DNA of 64,000 nucleotides from Spirometra erinaceieuropaei. Taxonomy: Eukaryota; Platyhelminthes; Cestoda; Diphyllobothriidea; Diphyllobothriidae. The notes beneath the pieces were generated by a model. It was not told the DNA's origin. It saw nothing but the letters and a program-made list of their open reading frames with translations, and did not search any database. Location: contig CACRXP010000190.1 of assembly GCA_902702965.1 (NCBI GenBank), forward strand, positions 436,573 through 500,572, read 5' to 3'. Position 1 is the stretch's first letter. Each line of letters begins with the position of its first letter. This document shows, piece after piece, positions 48,144 through 59,018 of the stretch. A program made the translations under genes and the position numbers.

Positions 48144-49084
48144 GGGTGGGCTAACTCATGAAATTTCAACCGAAATTCCGAAATGCGTTTCCGTTTCGAA
48201 AAAATTAATTAAGTAATGTTGTAAAAATAATCAGTATGCAGCATAATTCTGTAATATTTTAATTACCTCAGGATGTCGGCTTCGAGATGTGTTTCCTTCC
48301 GGCTGCATGCAAAAACTACATTCTGTAAGAACCGACTACGTACGTGGCATGAATTCTTCTCTTTGATTTTCAATGTACCGAAAAGTCCACTTATATTTCT
48401 TGGAAAACATGCATAAAAAATATTCATTTTTTCGCTCATTCGGTAGATAATTACGTCTTTTTCGAAAGAAGACTATATTTCTGTTTCTAAAAACTTTTCC
48501 GATTCCCGAGTAATTTTAAACTCGCTCTACCGTCATCCAAACTACGAGCTGTATATTTTCCGCGTACGGAAAACCACACATTTTTATACGGTAATAAAAG
48601 AGAACCATATAGGGTTCATAAAATGTAGCAGTGGAATCGAGCCATACTGTTAGCAATACAAGCCACTACGGTAAATGCTAAGACGTGAGAATTTATGAAC
48701 GGCCATCACATGGTACTTAAAAGTCTCACAATTAGAAACTTTTTAAAACAAATTATGTCCCTCCTTCGACTATAAATTTAGAAGAAAACGAGTGGATAAG
48801 TATATATATTTATGCATGTTTTCAAGAAATTTAAGCGGACTTCTAGGGACATCGAAAATCAATGAGAAAAACTCATGCTACGTACGTAGTCGTTTATTAC
48901 AGAGTGCCGTTTTTGCATGCAGTCGGAAGGAAGTACATCTCAAAGCCGACATCCTGAGGTAACTGAATTATTATAGAATTATGTTGCACACTGAATTTTT
49001 TTACAACCCTACTTAATTTATCTTTTCGAAACGGAAACGCATTTCGGAATTTCGGTTGACATTTCATGAGTTAGCCCACCTACA
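48144..49084 (+). mobile_element. R2 foldback element, copy 4, complete
   Basis: It starts GTGGGTGGGCTAACTCATG and ends CATGAGTTAGCCCACCTAC. Both inverted arms extend about 320 bp (to the CTTTTTCG region near 48465 and the matching TAGAAGAAAACGAG near 48785), with an unpaired core of about 320 bp. Flanks share AATGC on both sides, a possible but unproven target duplication. Confidence 0.85.
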
Positions 49085-49486
49085 ATGCAGGAAAAGATAA
49101 CAGATCGCCTCACTTTGTAATATCGTGAAGGCTAATCTGTCAATGTCCAGTGAACCATAGCATAAACAGGAAACACCGGAAAACGGAAACAGCCAGTTAT
49201 TAGCACTAACCTAAATTGTAAGAGAATACGAAGAACTGAAAAGGTTGTAGTTTCTTTAATATTTTTCTTTGGTGTCAGGCGTGAATCACGTGTTTGTTAA
49301 ATTTGCCAGTCAGAGTGAATCTTTGGTGAATGCCTTTGCGGCCTACACACGCTGTCAAACTCAGATGACGCACATCTTTCCCACATGCAGCCGGGCTTGC
49401 TCTGACAACATCCGATTGCAAATACTTAAATTGCTTGAAAAAGGTTCCTTTCTGATTTCATCGGTGCTTGATTCGAGCTTCTCATC
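49085..49486. other. Spacer upstream of the zinc-finger LINE tail
   Basis: A 79-codon frame at 49269-49508 runs into the zinc-finger region in another frame and has no recognised domain. The junction to LINE sequence appears to lie near 49490-49510. Confidence 0.3.
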
Positions 49487-49505
49487 ATGCGAAACGACTG
49501 GAGTG

Positions 49506-49837
49506 TAATGGATTATTTCCGCATCCACCGTGCATCCACATCCACCGTGCACACCCCCACTCTCGTTCCATCCGTCCGCGACACCACCACCACCGCCTCC
49601 TCTGTAGCTGACACTGACACCGTCGACTTCTCATGCCCACACTGTCCACGCACATTCACCTCACGCATCGGCCTGGTCGGTCACTTGCGAATCCATCGCA
49701 CAGAGACTGGCGAACCAGTGCCTGGAGCACCCACCTATATCCATCAAGCTCGTCTCAACTGCCCACACTGTCCTCGCACTTTCAGGCATCGCATGAGCCT
49801 ATTCGGCCACATGCGCATCCACGACGACCTGCGGTAG
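49506..49837 (+). pseudogene. C-terminal tail of a LINE with two C2H2 zinc fingers
   Basis: The frame reads MDYFRIHRASTSTVHTP, a Thr/Ser-rich linker, then two C2H2 fingers: FSCPHCPRTFTSRIGLVGHLRIH and, after a TGEPVPGAPTY linker, NCPHCPRTFRHRMSLFGHMRIH, ending DDLR and TAG. Each has the C-x2-C … H-x3-H spacing. From memory, this exact layout is the C-terminus of flatworm RTE-like polyproteins, where the fingers probably bind nucleic acid. No endonuclease or RT lies upstream, so this is a 5'-truncated insertion. A free-standing host zinc-finger gene is less likely because there is no upstream exon. GC-rich untranslated sequence follows. Confidence 0.8.
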
Positions 49838-50945
49838 ACAACCGCCGGCCACACCACACATTCACTCACTCCCTACCTCCTCCACCACCACCATCACCCC
49901 ACCAGAAATCAACACTCACACACCTCATGCACCCAACTGCCACCTCCTACGCAAGTGGGAAGTGTGCATCTCGACTCGGTCCCCATGCGGCTTCGGCTGC
50001 ACGGGTGACTTGAGTCCGAGGCTATCCCGACACGTCAAGCGTCGTGGATAGGAAGGTTGCTGATTGAGGCCCGCTCTCGGTTCACGCAGTTCGTCGCGTT
50101 GTGTGTGTGTGTGTTGTGTGGAGTGGCGGACTGGTGGGCTGGGGACGAGCTGAAACAGCACCTTTCACGGCCCTCTCACGCAAGTGAGAGACATGCCGTT
50201 CAACCCCCGTTGTGTGAAATCCTGGTGTTTGTGTGTGTATGGGGGGCCAGGTCGTGCTGTGGCGCGCGCAGACATGGTCAGTCGACCATGTCAGCCACCG
50301 CGCCCATTCTCCACTTCAGTCTTCTGACCAGCTCGGACAGCGGCTGGGGTGTGGGGATGGGAAAGGAGAGTGAGGTCGACGACTCAGCGCACTTTCTCCT
50401 CACTATAAACAATCTGACGCGCTTGAAGCTATCACGGTGCGCTAAAAGCCGTGGCTTGGAAGGTTGCCAACTGACGGGATACCTTGGACCTCCTCCTTCA
50501 CTGGAGGCGGTCTGAGAGTCAGGCTGCAATGGCTCCTTTTTAATGTGGCCTTTATGGCATTCCCACCACAGTGTGGGATCCGAGCCAGGCGTTGGCGGCA
50601 CGCCCAGGTGCGGCTTCGGCCGTGCCAGCCTCCAAATCTCTGTTGTGGTGGTTGAAATCCTGGTTATTGCTGTGTGGACCAGGGGGTGTGGTGGAACGCC
50701 AAGGTGAGGATCCGTCCGAGCCATCCACCTGCGGCCTCCCTCGTCTCCGGTCTTCTTGACTCTGTCTTGACACCGGGTCCAGGCGGGGGAGGAGGAGAGA
50801 GTGTAGGTAGATGCTACGCAAGTCTACCGGCACTATAAACCCCTGCGTAAGTCACCGTCCCTACTACCATTGCTGCTGCAACTGTGGGGCACACGGTGGA
50901 CATCATCGAAACCGATGGTCGAACTGTCAATGGATTATTTCACGC
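49838..50945 (+). repeat. LINE 3' region and R4 repeat, copy 2
   Basis: GC-rich sequence follows the zinc-finger stop. The last part, 50690-50945, matches 14806-15040. GTGT-rich runs near 50100 and 50230 and long frames on both strands (50057-50515, 50278-50724) are low-complexity or GC-driven; none encodes a known domain. I infer this is the 3' untranslated region of the LINE. Confidence 0.55.
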
Positions 50946-51094
50946 TTTTTCTGCTATACAATTGGATGTACTTTTCTATATCAGTAAACCTTAGGTACGT
51001 TAATAAATGAATGAACGCGAATTCTCTAGATTACTCTAGATTACTTTAACCATAAAAGAAAACAGTTCTTTTTCGAAAACCCAAAATGGTCAAG

Positions 51095-51408
51095 CAATAT
51101 TTCACTGCAATTTGGCCTTCGTAGCAGAGGAAATTCCATAGTAGGCCATTCGATCGCTTTTGCTTTGTTGCTAAGATGAAATGCATTAGTCCCCCTGATT
51201 GCGAGTCAAAGTGGATGGACGTCCCACTGTGCATCCATTAATTTGAATCCCCTAACGCCCAAGCAACAAACCTAATGCATGTTCATTTTATTCAATTAAG
51301 ACATTCCCACGCGTTTTACTTTTAATTTTCTGCCATACTTTTCTCCCAATCGTTCTTCCACCAGGCGAGCATGCATGGGTGCATGGAAATCCATCGAAAG
51401 TTGGGAGG
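51095..51408 (+). repeat. R5 repeat, copy 2
   Basis: A direct copy of 47757-48064, clearly diverged (GGCCATTCGATCG, CCCCTAACGCCCAAGCA, CAATTAAGACATTC, AATCCATCGAAAGTTGGGAG). The two copies lie on either side of R2 copy 4 and the LINE tail. Confidence 0.7.
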
Positions 51409-52508
51409 TAAGTCTACGGACAAAGGTCATTTTCAGCAAAAAACAAACAAATTCTCTGCTTTCGAGACGAAAACGAAACGGTGGATTCCCGAAGGCAGTA
51501 AGAAACACGGAGACATGACAGCTGAGGGAAGGCTTTTATTCCCTCGGCGTTTCCTATTCACTTTTCAAAGAAATATTCGGAAGAGCATCAAAAAAGAGAG
51601 CAAATGCAGCGTTTATTAAAGGTATTTGCTAGCCAACCGCACCCCTGTTCATCCTAACAGTTACAGGAAGCTGTCAAAAGGACAGCTAGTGGAAAATGTT
51701 TGTTTTCCGGACGTTTCAAAATCTCTTTTGAACCCATCACCCTCACTGACTGGAAGAGACAAAAGACGACGGCTGCAAATGAGAGGCGGTGACCAGGGCT
51801 TAGGCTTAATAGACAGTCCCACACCTTGCAAAATTAACAATTTCCACATACGTCGCGGATTTTCGCACTTGGGGTCTACGTTTACTAGACAACCTCACAT
51901 CCAGTCAACTTAGCAGTCACCGCATTACGCGATGTTAGTCTGATCACATGCAATCGAACCGCTAATAAGCAAAATTTTTACCCCGGACTCGTTGACTGGG
52001 TATGATAATTGTCCAACAATCTAGCCCGCAGTTACTGCCACTGGAAGTACTTTTCCCTTCTACGATCCCGGGGGCGACTAATTGACCCAACAGATAAGAT
52101 CTTACGTTTTTCGATGTACTGCAGACCGGCGAACCGTAAAACAAACTTCGCTCACTTCACATGACTGTCGCTTTCAACAAGGCTTTTCATCCTTATGAGC
52201 AGGCGTCGTCCAGTGGTCCTTGAAGAGGGATTCAGATTTTTAACGGCCGCTACTCATTTTTCCCGGTCTTTCGCGTAAGCAGTTACCATATAGTACCTCT
52301 AACTCGATTACGTGTGCCGGCAAACACGTCAGGAATGATAAAGCACTTCAGGCGTTTTCGTCGTAGTAGCTGGTTTTTTGTCCACATTGCATGGCGCCAG
52401 GTAATTGGCTCCGACTCGTGTGTTTCCCCGAATTCCAGGAGCGTAAAAATTTTATGCCTTGGGAGATGTCGTCAGTTTTTCCTTTAATGACAGCATATGA
52501 TCTTAAAG
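51409..52508. other. Mostly non-coding; PLE-terminus relic at 51690-51760
   Basis: On the minus strand about 51760-51690 reads GTGAGGGTGATGGGTTCAAA … TTTTGAAACGTCCGG, aligned by eye with the hammerhead-like terminus of the inner PLE. The rest (51760-52508) has no recognised gene or repeat. Confidence 0.45.
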
Positions 52509-53467
52509 TAGGTGGGCTAACTTATGAAATATCAACCGAAATTCCAAAATGCGTTTTCGTTCGGAAAAGATTAATTAAAAAGTGTTTTCAAACAGAACTT
52601 CATGCAGCGTAATGCCATAATAATTCAATTACCTCAGGATGCCGGCTTTCGAACTAACTTCTTCTGACTGCATGCGAAAACCATACTCTGTAAAAAAAGC
52701 ACTACATAAGTAGCATGCATTATTCTCATTGGTTTTCCATGCCCGTAAAGACTCGATTATGCTTCACGAAAAACATGCAGAAAATTATTCATTTTTTGAT
52801 ACATTTAGTAGAACATGGCGTTTCCCCCAAGCTCATTGCCAGAATGAGCGTATAATCCGGTTTTAAAATTCTTTTACTTATGAGAATTTTTAACACCATG
52901 AAATTTCCATTCGTAAAACGTCATGTCTCTGCATTTACCAATGTGTCTTGTTAAGTTAAAAATATGAACCAAATCCACTGCTAAATTTTAGGAACCCCAT
53001 ACGGTTTCAATTTAATACTGTAGAGAAATGAAAGCTTTTCCGGACTCAAAAAATATACGGCTTGTATTTTAAAACCCCCGAATTCAAGTATGACAGTGAT
53101 TCGAGTTCAAGATTATTTTAAAAACCAAATAAAACTCTTTTCGAGTATATAACTCGAAAAAGACGTAATTTTCTATCGAATGATTAAAAAAATGAATATT
53201 TTGTGCGACGTTTTACAAAATATAAATGAGTTTTTAAGGGCATGGAAAATCAATGAAAATAATGCATGCAAATTCAGTAGTGCTTTTTTACAGAGGATAG
53301 TCTTTGCATGCAGTTTGAAAGAAATTCTTTCAAAAGCCAACATTCTAATGTAACTGAATTGTATAGCCTTACGCTGCACGAGGATTTGTTTCGCAACCCT
53401 TCTTAATTAATATTTTACGAACGAAAACACATCTTGGAATTTCGGTTTACATTTCTTGAGTTTGTAT
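52509..53467 (-). mobile_element. R2 foldback element, copy 5, start of right inverted arm
   Basis: The left end is GTAGGTGGGCTAACTTATG. The right end is degraded (CATTTCTTGAGTTTGTATG). The core is reversed relative to copies 2-4. From about 52900 to the right it is the reverse complement of 44683-45275. Confidence 0.8.
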
Positions 53468-53469
53468 GT

Positions 53470-54925
53470 CCGTACAGAGAAAACGCTCCCATAGTCGACG
53501 TGGCACATAGACATTCCAAAGTAAGAGCAGTAAATGTGGCCATTTCGAAATCTTGAATTTTGGATCGCCGAATCAGCTATTCTTATCGGTCAGTTACGAC
53601 AAAAATGTCCAAAACTAATATCCATTCGATTTCCATCATTGTTATTAACAGCGGGCGCATTAGTCTAAGAAAGAATGATTTAATCTTTGAAGCACGAGTT
53701 AATAACACATGAAGTACCCCACCCTATTCTGCCCTGCCTCATGAAGGATTCAGTTTGGAATGTTGATTTAAAATGGATAAAATTCTTTTTAACACCGTGA
53801 CTCCCTGTCCTCAACCACTACCCAAAACGCCCACACACACACACACTGCCCGATTGTTGGTGCTTGATGGACTTGGGTGAAGGGGGCAGCTTTTGTCCTA
53901 ACAAAGAACACACGTCATGCATCTCGCCACCGGGCTAATGCTAACTCATTTCTAAGTTGGGATTGACGTTCGCTATTGGGAGAGTCTTATCACTACATCA
54001 GCTCCGCCTAATTAATTTCTCTGTCTGTCGGGGTGGTCAATGCTCTTCTCTGGACAAATGCATTACATTGTCTATTTCTGCATCTTCGGTTTTCTAGGGA
54101 ATGCAGTCTTGTCTTTTTGTCCTCCTCATTTTTGCACTGTGCGTGTGCGTGATATAGGCGTAAACGTTGTACTTTTTTTCTTCTGCTTTTAGAATGATGG
54201 AATATGAGTTGGATGTTTCAGGAAATTTGCAATCTGTAAGTAACAAGTTGAGTGTATGTTTTTTTCTGCCTGCTTATGAGATAATGACAAGTTTACTGGT
54301 TGCTCACGGATTTGTGAATTTGGTTCGCATACTAAAAAGCGTCAGGCGATGGGATTGTGCTTCAACCTTTTTTCATATTCATATGTTTTCGAGCTAATGT
54401 ACACAACTGATTTTTGATATGAACCTCGGATGAATGCCAGGAAATAAGCCTGTAGTGCATGCAAAGGAGAATTACGGAAACTTCTTTCCTCTGTACTTAA
54501 GCATATTAGTCAACGTAGTGTGATCTCACAAGTTGTCGGCGACGCCCTCAGGTTTAGTTGCGTCATGAGTCCTATTTTTGCATGAACTCTGACAAACACA
54601 TTTTAGTCAGCAGATGTCTCTCGGATTGGTTGGGGAACAGTCACAGGAGCGAAAGTTTTCCACCTGGGATCTTGCAAACCCTCACTTGATTTCGTCCTCT
54701 GAAACAGCTTCAGATGGGCGCAGAGGTACGCATTACCTGTAGTCAGTCCGTGAGGTGTTCACCCCTTTGGCGTCGTGTTCCTATGAGCACACTCAGTTTC
54801 CGCCTAGATGTCTCGACAATAACGAGTGTTTTATTCACGTATCTTGTTAGCATGGATTTGGAGGGACGGCAGTTCCTTAACAGGGGGACAAATCATCTGA
54901 GTGCTCCTCTAAGGATATAATTCGA
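53470..54925 (-). repeat. R1, right arm of the large inverted duplication
   Basis: Reverse complement of 43195-44682: CCCGATTGTTGGTGCTTGATG (53848), CACGTCATGCATCTCGCCAC (53911), the CTACATCAGCTCC region (53993), and the block 54710-54925 against 43195-43410. Only one unit is complete here, against two on the left. The ORF at 54714-54920 is the mirror of the ORF at 43159-43404 and simply reflects the repeat. Confidence 0.75.
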
Positions 54926-56694
54926 GGCCTCACAAGTGACGTCAGAGCATTGATCAAGAGGAGTCCAGGTGTGAAGAATGGCTGGCTGGGAGCGGTAGAA
55001 AAATGCTTCAGTGGGGGTTGAATGGCCGAGCCCGCGGACGTAGTTTAAAACACGGCGCAGCTCTGGAGACTACGTTGCGTAAGCCGCCTGGGAAAATGTC
55101 ATTCGTTAACGACAGACAGATGCACAATCAGTCGTCATGGGACTGACGGTGAAATAACTGCAGATGCTCCTGATTGAGGCCCATTCGATGCAGTTGATTC
55201 TAAACAGGCTAACATTGTTGTAGCATCGGAGTCGATCCTCAGTCAGACGAGCGATAGCCCGTTGAGTCAGAGAGCCTTATCCGACACCAAGTATCGTCAA
55301 TTCTTCTCGGCTTACAAGCCACGCGAAATGCACTCCAGCCTCATTTACTAGGATAGGACATCATTATTGTACTCGCGGGTGGGTGGAGTTTCGCTGTCAT
55401 ATCAGACTTGACGGAGTTTCCTTAAAAAGCCAAAACCTACTCTAGGATCGCGGGCTCTGTGTCCTGGGCGAAAAAATCCCGTAGGAGGGCGGAACTTCGA
55501 AAACAATAAGATGTTATTGGTAATGGCGCAACCTCTTCAATGAACGAACTCATAAACAGAGTCCATGAAATGGGCCTGGTTTAATTCTGCTGTCCTCCAA
55601 AAGTGAATAAAGAGGATGCCACTTTGCGTCCCATCACTGATACACCAAACTACGGATGAGAACATCGAGTTTCCCCGTGAGTCACATTGCTGAATACAGT
55701 TCGTTAGTCAGTACGATTCTTGGAAAAGATTTAGTGGAACAACTTCCATGAAAATGAGTTCATGGCTTTTTCTTCAGGATACGCCTCCTTTCTTCTTCTT
55801 TTTCTTCTTTTTCTTCTTCTTCTTCTTCTTCTTCTTCTCCTATTTCCCGGGTGCTGTTGGTCGTGACAGTCGAATTAAACCAGTTACACCAATTTGCTGC
55901 AACGATGATCATCTAGGACACCCTCAAACTGTTTAATTTTTAATCTGTGTATCCAGACGTACTTCACATTCGTCGGAGCAAACTGGATGATAGGTGATAG
56001 GCACGGTGATAGGCACGGCAATCGGTTCACCGTTTTCGGCTCGCATAACCGAAGTCTTCAGACAATGTTTGGATTCAGTGGCCTTCTGACATCATCGTTG
56101 ACAGTTCAGAAGTCAGTATGTTGACGTTCATTCTGTCGTCCTATTAAGATGTTAATACGCTATGTACATCTGTCGGCCGTCTGTTCTATGCGACTGCTGC
56201 GCTTGTCTGCGTTGACGACAGAGGCGGCCTAAAATATGAAGTTTTCTGAACTGCGATAAATATGGTGCAAGCGTTAAGATTCCAGAGCGGAGTTCACGAC
56301 TGTCGAATAGCCTTCTCCTCTTAATTTTGCCAAGTGGTGCATGGATAAATGAGACGATTGGCCATGCTGACCCCAAAGTTTGGCGAACCGACTCCTTTTA
56401 CCACTTGGGATTGTGCGTTGTAAAATGACCAGAAGCAGTCGTTAGGGGTCAAGTAATGAGGCCAGTAGTTTGACCCACCTAATGCATTTGCGGTCGAAGC
56501 AGCCACGCAGACGAGACTGGGAGATTATTCCGGATGCTGACGCATGGCCGAGCATGTGACATCGGTGAAGAAGAAGGCTACTAAATGGTGAATTCTGGCG
56601 CATTCGGTGAAATTCGATCACTTCTTCAATTCTTAAATGGCCGCAGCTTTCGTGGTAGGCGAATTTAATGAGAGCAGCAAGTAAGTTGAATACA
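54926..56694. other. Right-arm sequence with TTC microsatellite
   Basis: Contains a (TTC)n/CTT run at about 55789-55838 that yields a poly-Phe frame. No gene was recognised; frames at 56152-56376 and 56442-56717 (minus) have no domain. I did not find a left-arm counterpart, so it may be an insertion or diverged sequence. Confidence 0.4.
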
Positions 56695-57240
56695 AGGTTC
56701 AGAAGAGACAGTAACAAGCGAACGTTCCTTTCGGCAACTTCTCATACATAGGACGGGGTACAGTGAGTGAAAAAAAAATTGGTAAAAGTTAGTTTTTAAA
56801 TTCCATGCTGGGCAAGAGCGGAAAGGCGCAGAAAGTTGTATGTGATTATTTAACGTTTGACCGTGGTAAAAGCGGAGCCTGAACAAGGTTCTTTTGGGCG
56901 CATAGGGTCGGTTTTCGTAACCTGATGGCGGCCGCTTCTGCTGTTACTAACAGGCGCTGGCCCAGGAGCTTAGGGTAGCTCGAGAGGACCTTGTAAATCA
57001 CACGAAATGCTTCAGCGGGGTCCACACGATGCCCTGAATCCACTGCATGCGCAAGAGTGGCTCTGTCTATTATCCTAGTTTCACCCTTTGCCAGCCATGC
57101 GGGAAGGTGCTCTCGTATTCTTTTGGAAAGGCGCCGACTCGTACGACCAATATAACCTGCTCCACAGGAGCAAGTGAATGAGTAGATGCACATTGAGGCG
57201 GTCTGAGCTGGCAGCCTTTCCTTGCCTTCTCCGCGCACAT
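56695..57240 (-). pseudogene. PLE endonuclease end, inverted partner of 59638-60188
   Basis: On the minus strand it encodes MCIYSFTCSCGAGYIGRTSR and RLSKRIREHLPAWLAKGETR, the GIY-YIG endonuclease, ending NVK and TAA at 56846. It is followed by the PLE 3' region down to about 56695. It is almost identical to the reverse complement of 59638-60188, so the outer PLE has inverted copies of its 3' end at both sides. The frame continues upstream into R1 repeat sequence, giving a chimeric 163-codon ORF (56846-57337) that is not a real gene. Confidence 0.8.
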
Positions 57241-57408
57241 TGAGAAATGCCAGGAGACGTGACGGCCAAATCTGCTGTAATAGCCAAATTGTGCTTGGAC
57301 CTTTTTCACATTCATTTGTTTGTCGACCTATGGACACAATTGATGTTTGATATGAACCTCGGATGAATGCCAGATAAGAAGCCTGTAGTCCATGTTAAGG
57401 AGAATTAC
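57241..57408 (-). repeat. R1 fragment between PLE pieces
   Basis: It matches 54370-54475 in the same orientation (GATATGAACCTCGGATGAAT, GGAGAATTAC) and the reverse of about 43690-43800 (TTGGCCGTCACG, TCGACAAACA). The PLE reading frame begins immediately after GGAGAATTAC at 57408, so this is the host repeat at the insertion junction. Confidence 0.7.
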
Positions 57409-57969
57409 CTAAGATCCATAAGGAAGGCCTACCGGTTCGCCCGATTTTAGATATGCGGAACTCCCCGTATCATGCGATAGCTAAGTGGTTAGCAGAGAAA
57501 CTCAAGCCCGTACAACGTCAGCTGGCTCTACGCAGCTATCGAGATTCCTTTCAATTCACTGACGACATTAAAGACCCCAACCTTGACGGCATGATGATGT
57601 TCGCACTAGACGTCGCATCACATTTTTCAAACGTCCCGGTCACCGAGACAGTTGATTACATCTGTGATTTTCTGTCTGCCAGTCATCTAGAAAGAGGACT
57701 ATCGACGAAAAAACTCAAGGAACTACTACTAAGTTGCACATTAAATGTGCAGTTCCTTTTTGACAACCAACTCTATTGGTAAATAGACGGCGTTGCCACG
57801 GGCTCGCCTCTTGGAGCTCTCTTAGCCGACGTCTTCATGGGCAAGCTGGAGAGATTTCAAATAAGCGATCCGATAATAAGATTAAATATTATCGATACAA
57901 GCGAAAATGCGAGTTCCAGGAACTAGTTGATCAGAAGAAGAAGCGATCGCTGGAACAATGGCTTTATTC

Positions 57970-58013
57970 GCCCGACGTTTCGGATTCTCTCTTGAATCCA
58001 TCATCAGAGACAG
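57970..58013 (-). ncRNA. Hammerhead-ribozyme-like core, left terminus of inner PLE
   Basis: On the minus strand CTGATGA (58007-58001) is followed by a perfect 6-bp hairpin GGATTC/GAATCC, then GAAAC and GTC. It is the inverted partner of the plus-strand core at 58975-59018. PLEs of many animals are known to carry hammerhead motifs in their termini. Fold and activity are inferred. Confidence 0.45.
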
Positions 58014-58083
58014 CTACAGAAAAGGGTGGCTAGTGTACAGGAAGTCGCAGTATTTATAGGATGCGGTCACAAAAGCCACAAAC

Positions 58084-58874
58084 GCAGTTGCGTAAGAACG
58101 CTATTTCGGCGTGTTGAGACGCACTGCAGTGAACCGGAAGACAAGGTTGCCGAATCCCAAAATCTTCGACGGGTTTTCCGAGAAAACGATTACCCGCGCA
58201 ACTTCGTCAACCAGTGCCTGCGCAAACGAGACGAGCGACAAAATCGCGCCGACCCCAAATTCTGACGAGCGATCCCGTACATCAAGAACGTCTCCGAGGC
58301 CGTTAGCCGCCTTCTTGCACCACTTGGGGTTGGAGTTGCGCACAGACCGGAGGCCACAATGAGGCGTCAAGTGATGAGACCAAAAGACCCACTGCCACGG
58401 CAAGAAACATCTGGAGTCGTTTACCGGATCTGGTGCAGTTGCGGACAAAGCAACTACGTCGGAGAAACTGGAAGACTGCTCCGGACGCGAATCGCCGAAC
58501 ACGTGGCAGCTGTACGGAGAAATGACGCCAACTCTCAGGTCGCGGCCCATTCAACGAGACCCGGCCACACATTCAAGTTCGATGAGGCCGAAATTCTCGC
58601 GAGAGGGGATAATCGCGTGAGCCGCGAGTTGCTTGAGTCATGGTTCACGGGACCTCAGTCTATCAACAAGTGCAACGACATCCCCACTCCATATTCTGTC
58701 CTGAGGCATAGACTGACCAAAGCAATTGACCACTCGAGCAGCGCGCAAGCACGTGAGCCAGATGGCGGAGCAATCATCACGCCAGCATTCAACACGGGTG
58801 ATGAGATGTCAGCAATTAACAACTTGCATGCCGGCCATCAAGCAATTAGCGCACCAGCGGGCAACAATCCTTGA
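58084..58874 (+). pseudogene. Inner PLE: RT C-terminus and GIY-YIG endonuclease, one stop
   Basis: The frame opens in the inverted terminus and gives CVRTLFRRVETHCSEPEDKV, then LRKRDERQNRADPKF and a TGA at 58263-58265. The same frame then continues RAIPYIKNVSEAVSRLLAPL into the endonuclease: GVVYRIWCSCGQSNYVGETG, RIAEHVAAVRRND and ELLESWFTGPQSINKCND, ending at 58874. The GIY-like VVY, the YVG and the following Arg and His/Glu positions are intact. The single stop replaces what is probably a Trp codon and coincides with a TAG in the 26-kb copy. RT catalytic motifs are missing because of truncation, so this copy could supply only an endonuclease. Confidence 0.85.
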
Positions 58875-58974
58875 TGAAGGGAGCACGGTTAATTGCTGTA
58901 GGTATGCGGTAGCATGGCGACCGCATCCTATAAATACTGCGACTTCCTGTACACTAGCCACCCTTTTCTGCAAC

Positions 58975-59018
58975 TGTCTCTGATGATGGATTCAAGAGAA
59001 AATCCGAAACGTCAGGCG
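58975..59018 (+). ncRNA. Hammerhead-ribozyme-like core, right terminus of inner PLE
   Basis: Core boxes in order: CTGATGA at 58980-58986, stem II GGATT/AATCC (58988-58992 with 59001-59005), GAAA at 59006-59009 and GTC at 59011-59013. Stem I can form from TGTCT (58975-58979) and AGGCG (59014-59018), 5 pairs including two G-U. Stem III would be the palindrome ACGT (59009-59012), too short for a hairpin but able to pair between two molecules. One unpaired T (58987) before stem II is a weak point. Predicted cleavage would be after C 59013. Confidence 0.45.

Noticed and set aside
50057..50724. Two ORFs of about 150 codons on opposite strands
   Set aside because: They overlap almost fully, are GC-driven, and lie in a LINE 3' region with GTGT runs. 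No domain.
55748..55936. ORF with a poly-Phe stretch
   Set aside because: It is the translation of a TTC/CTT microsatellite at 55789-55838.
56846..57337. 163-codon ORF as a complete gene
   Set aside because: Its first ~45 codons are R1 repeat sequence and the rest is a PLE endonuclease. It is a junction artefact.
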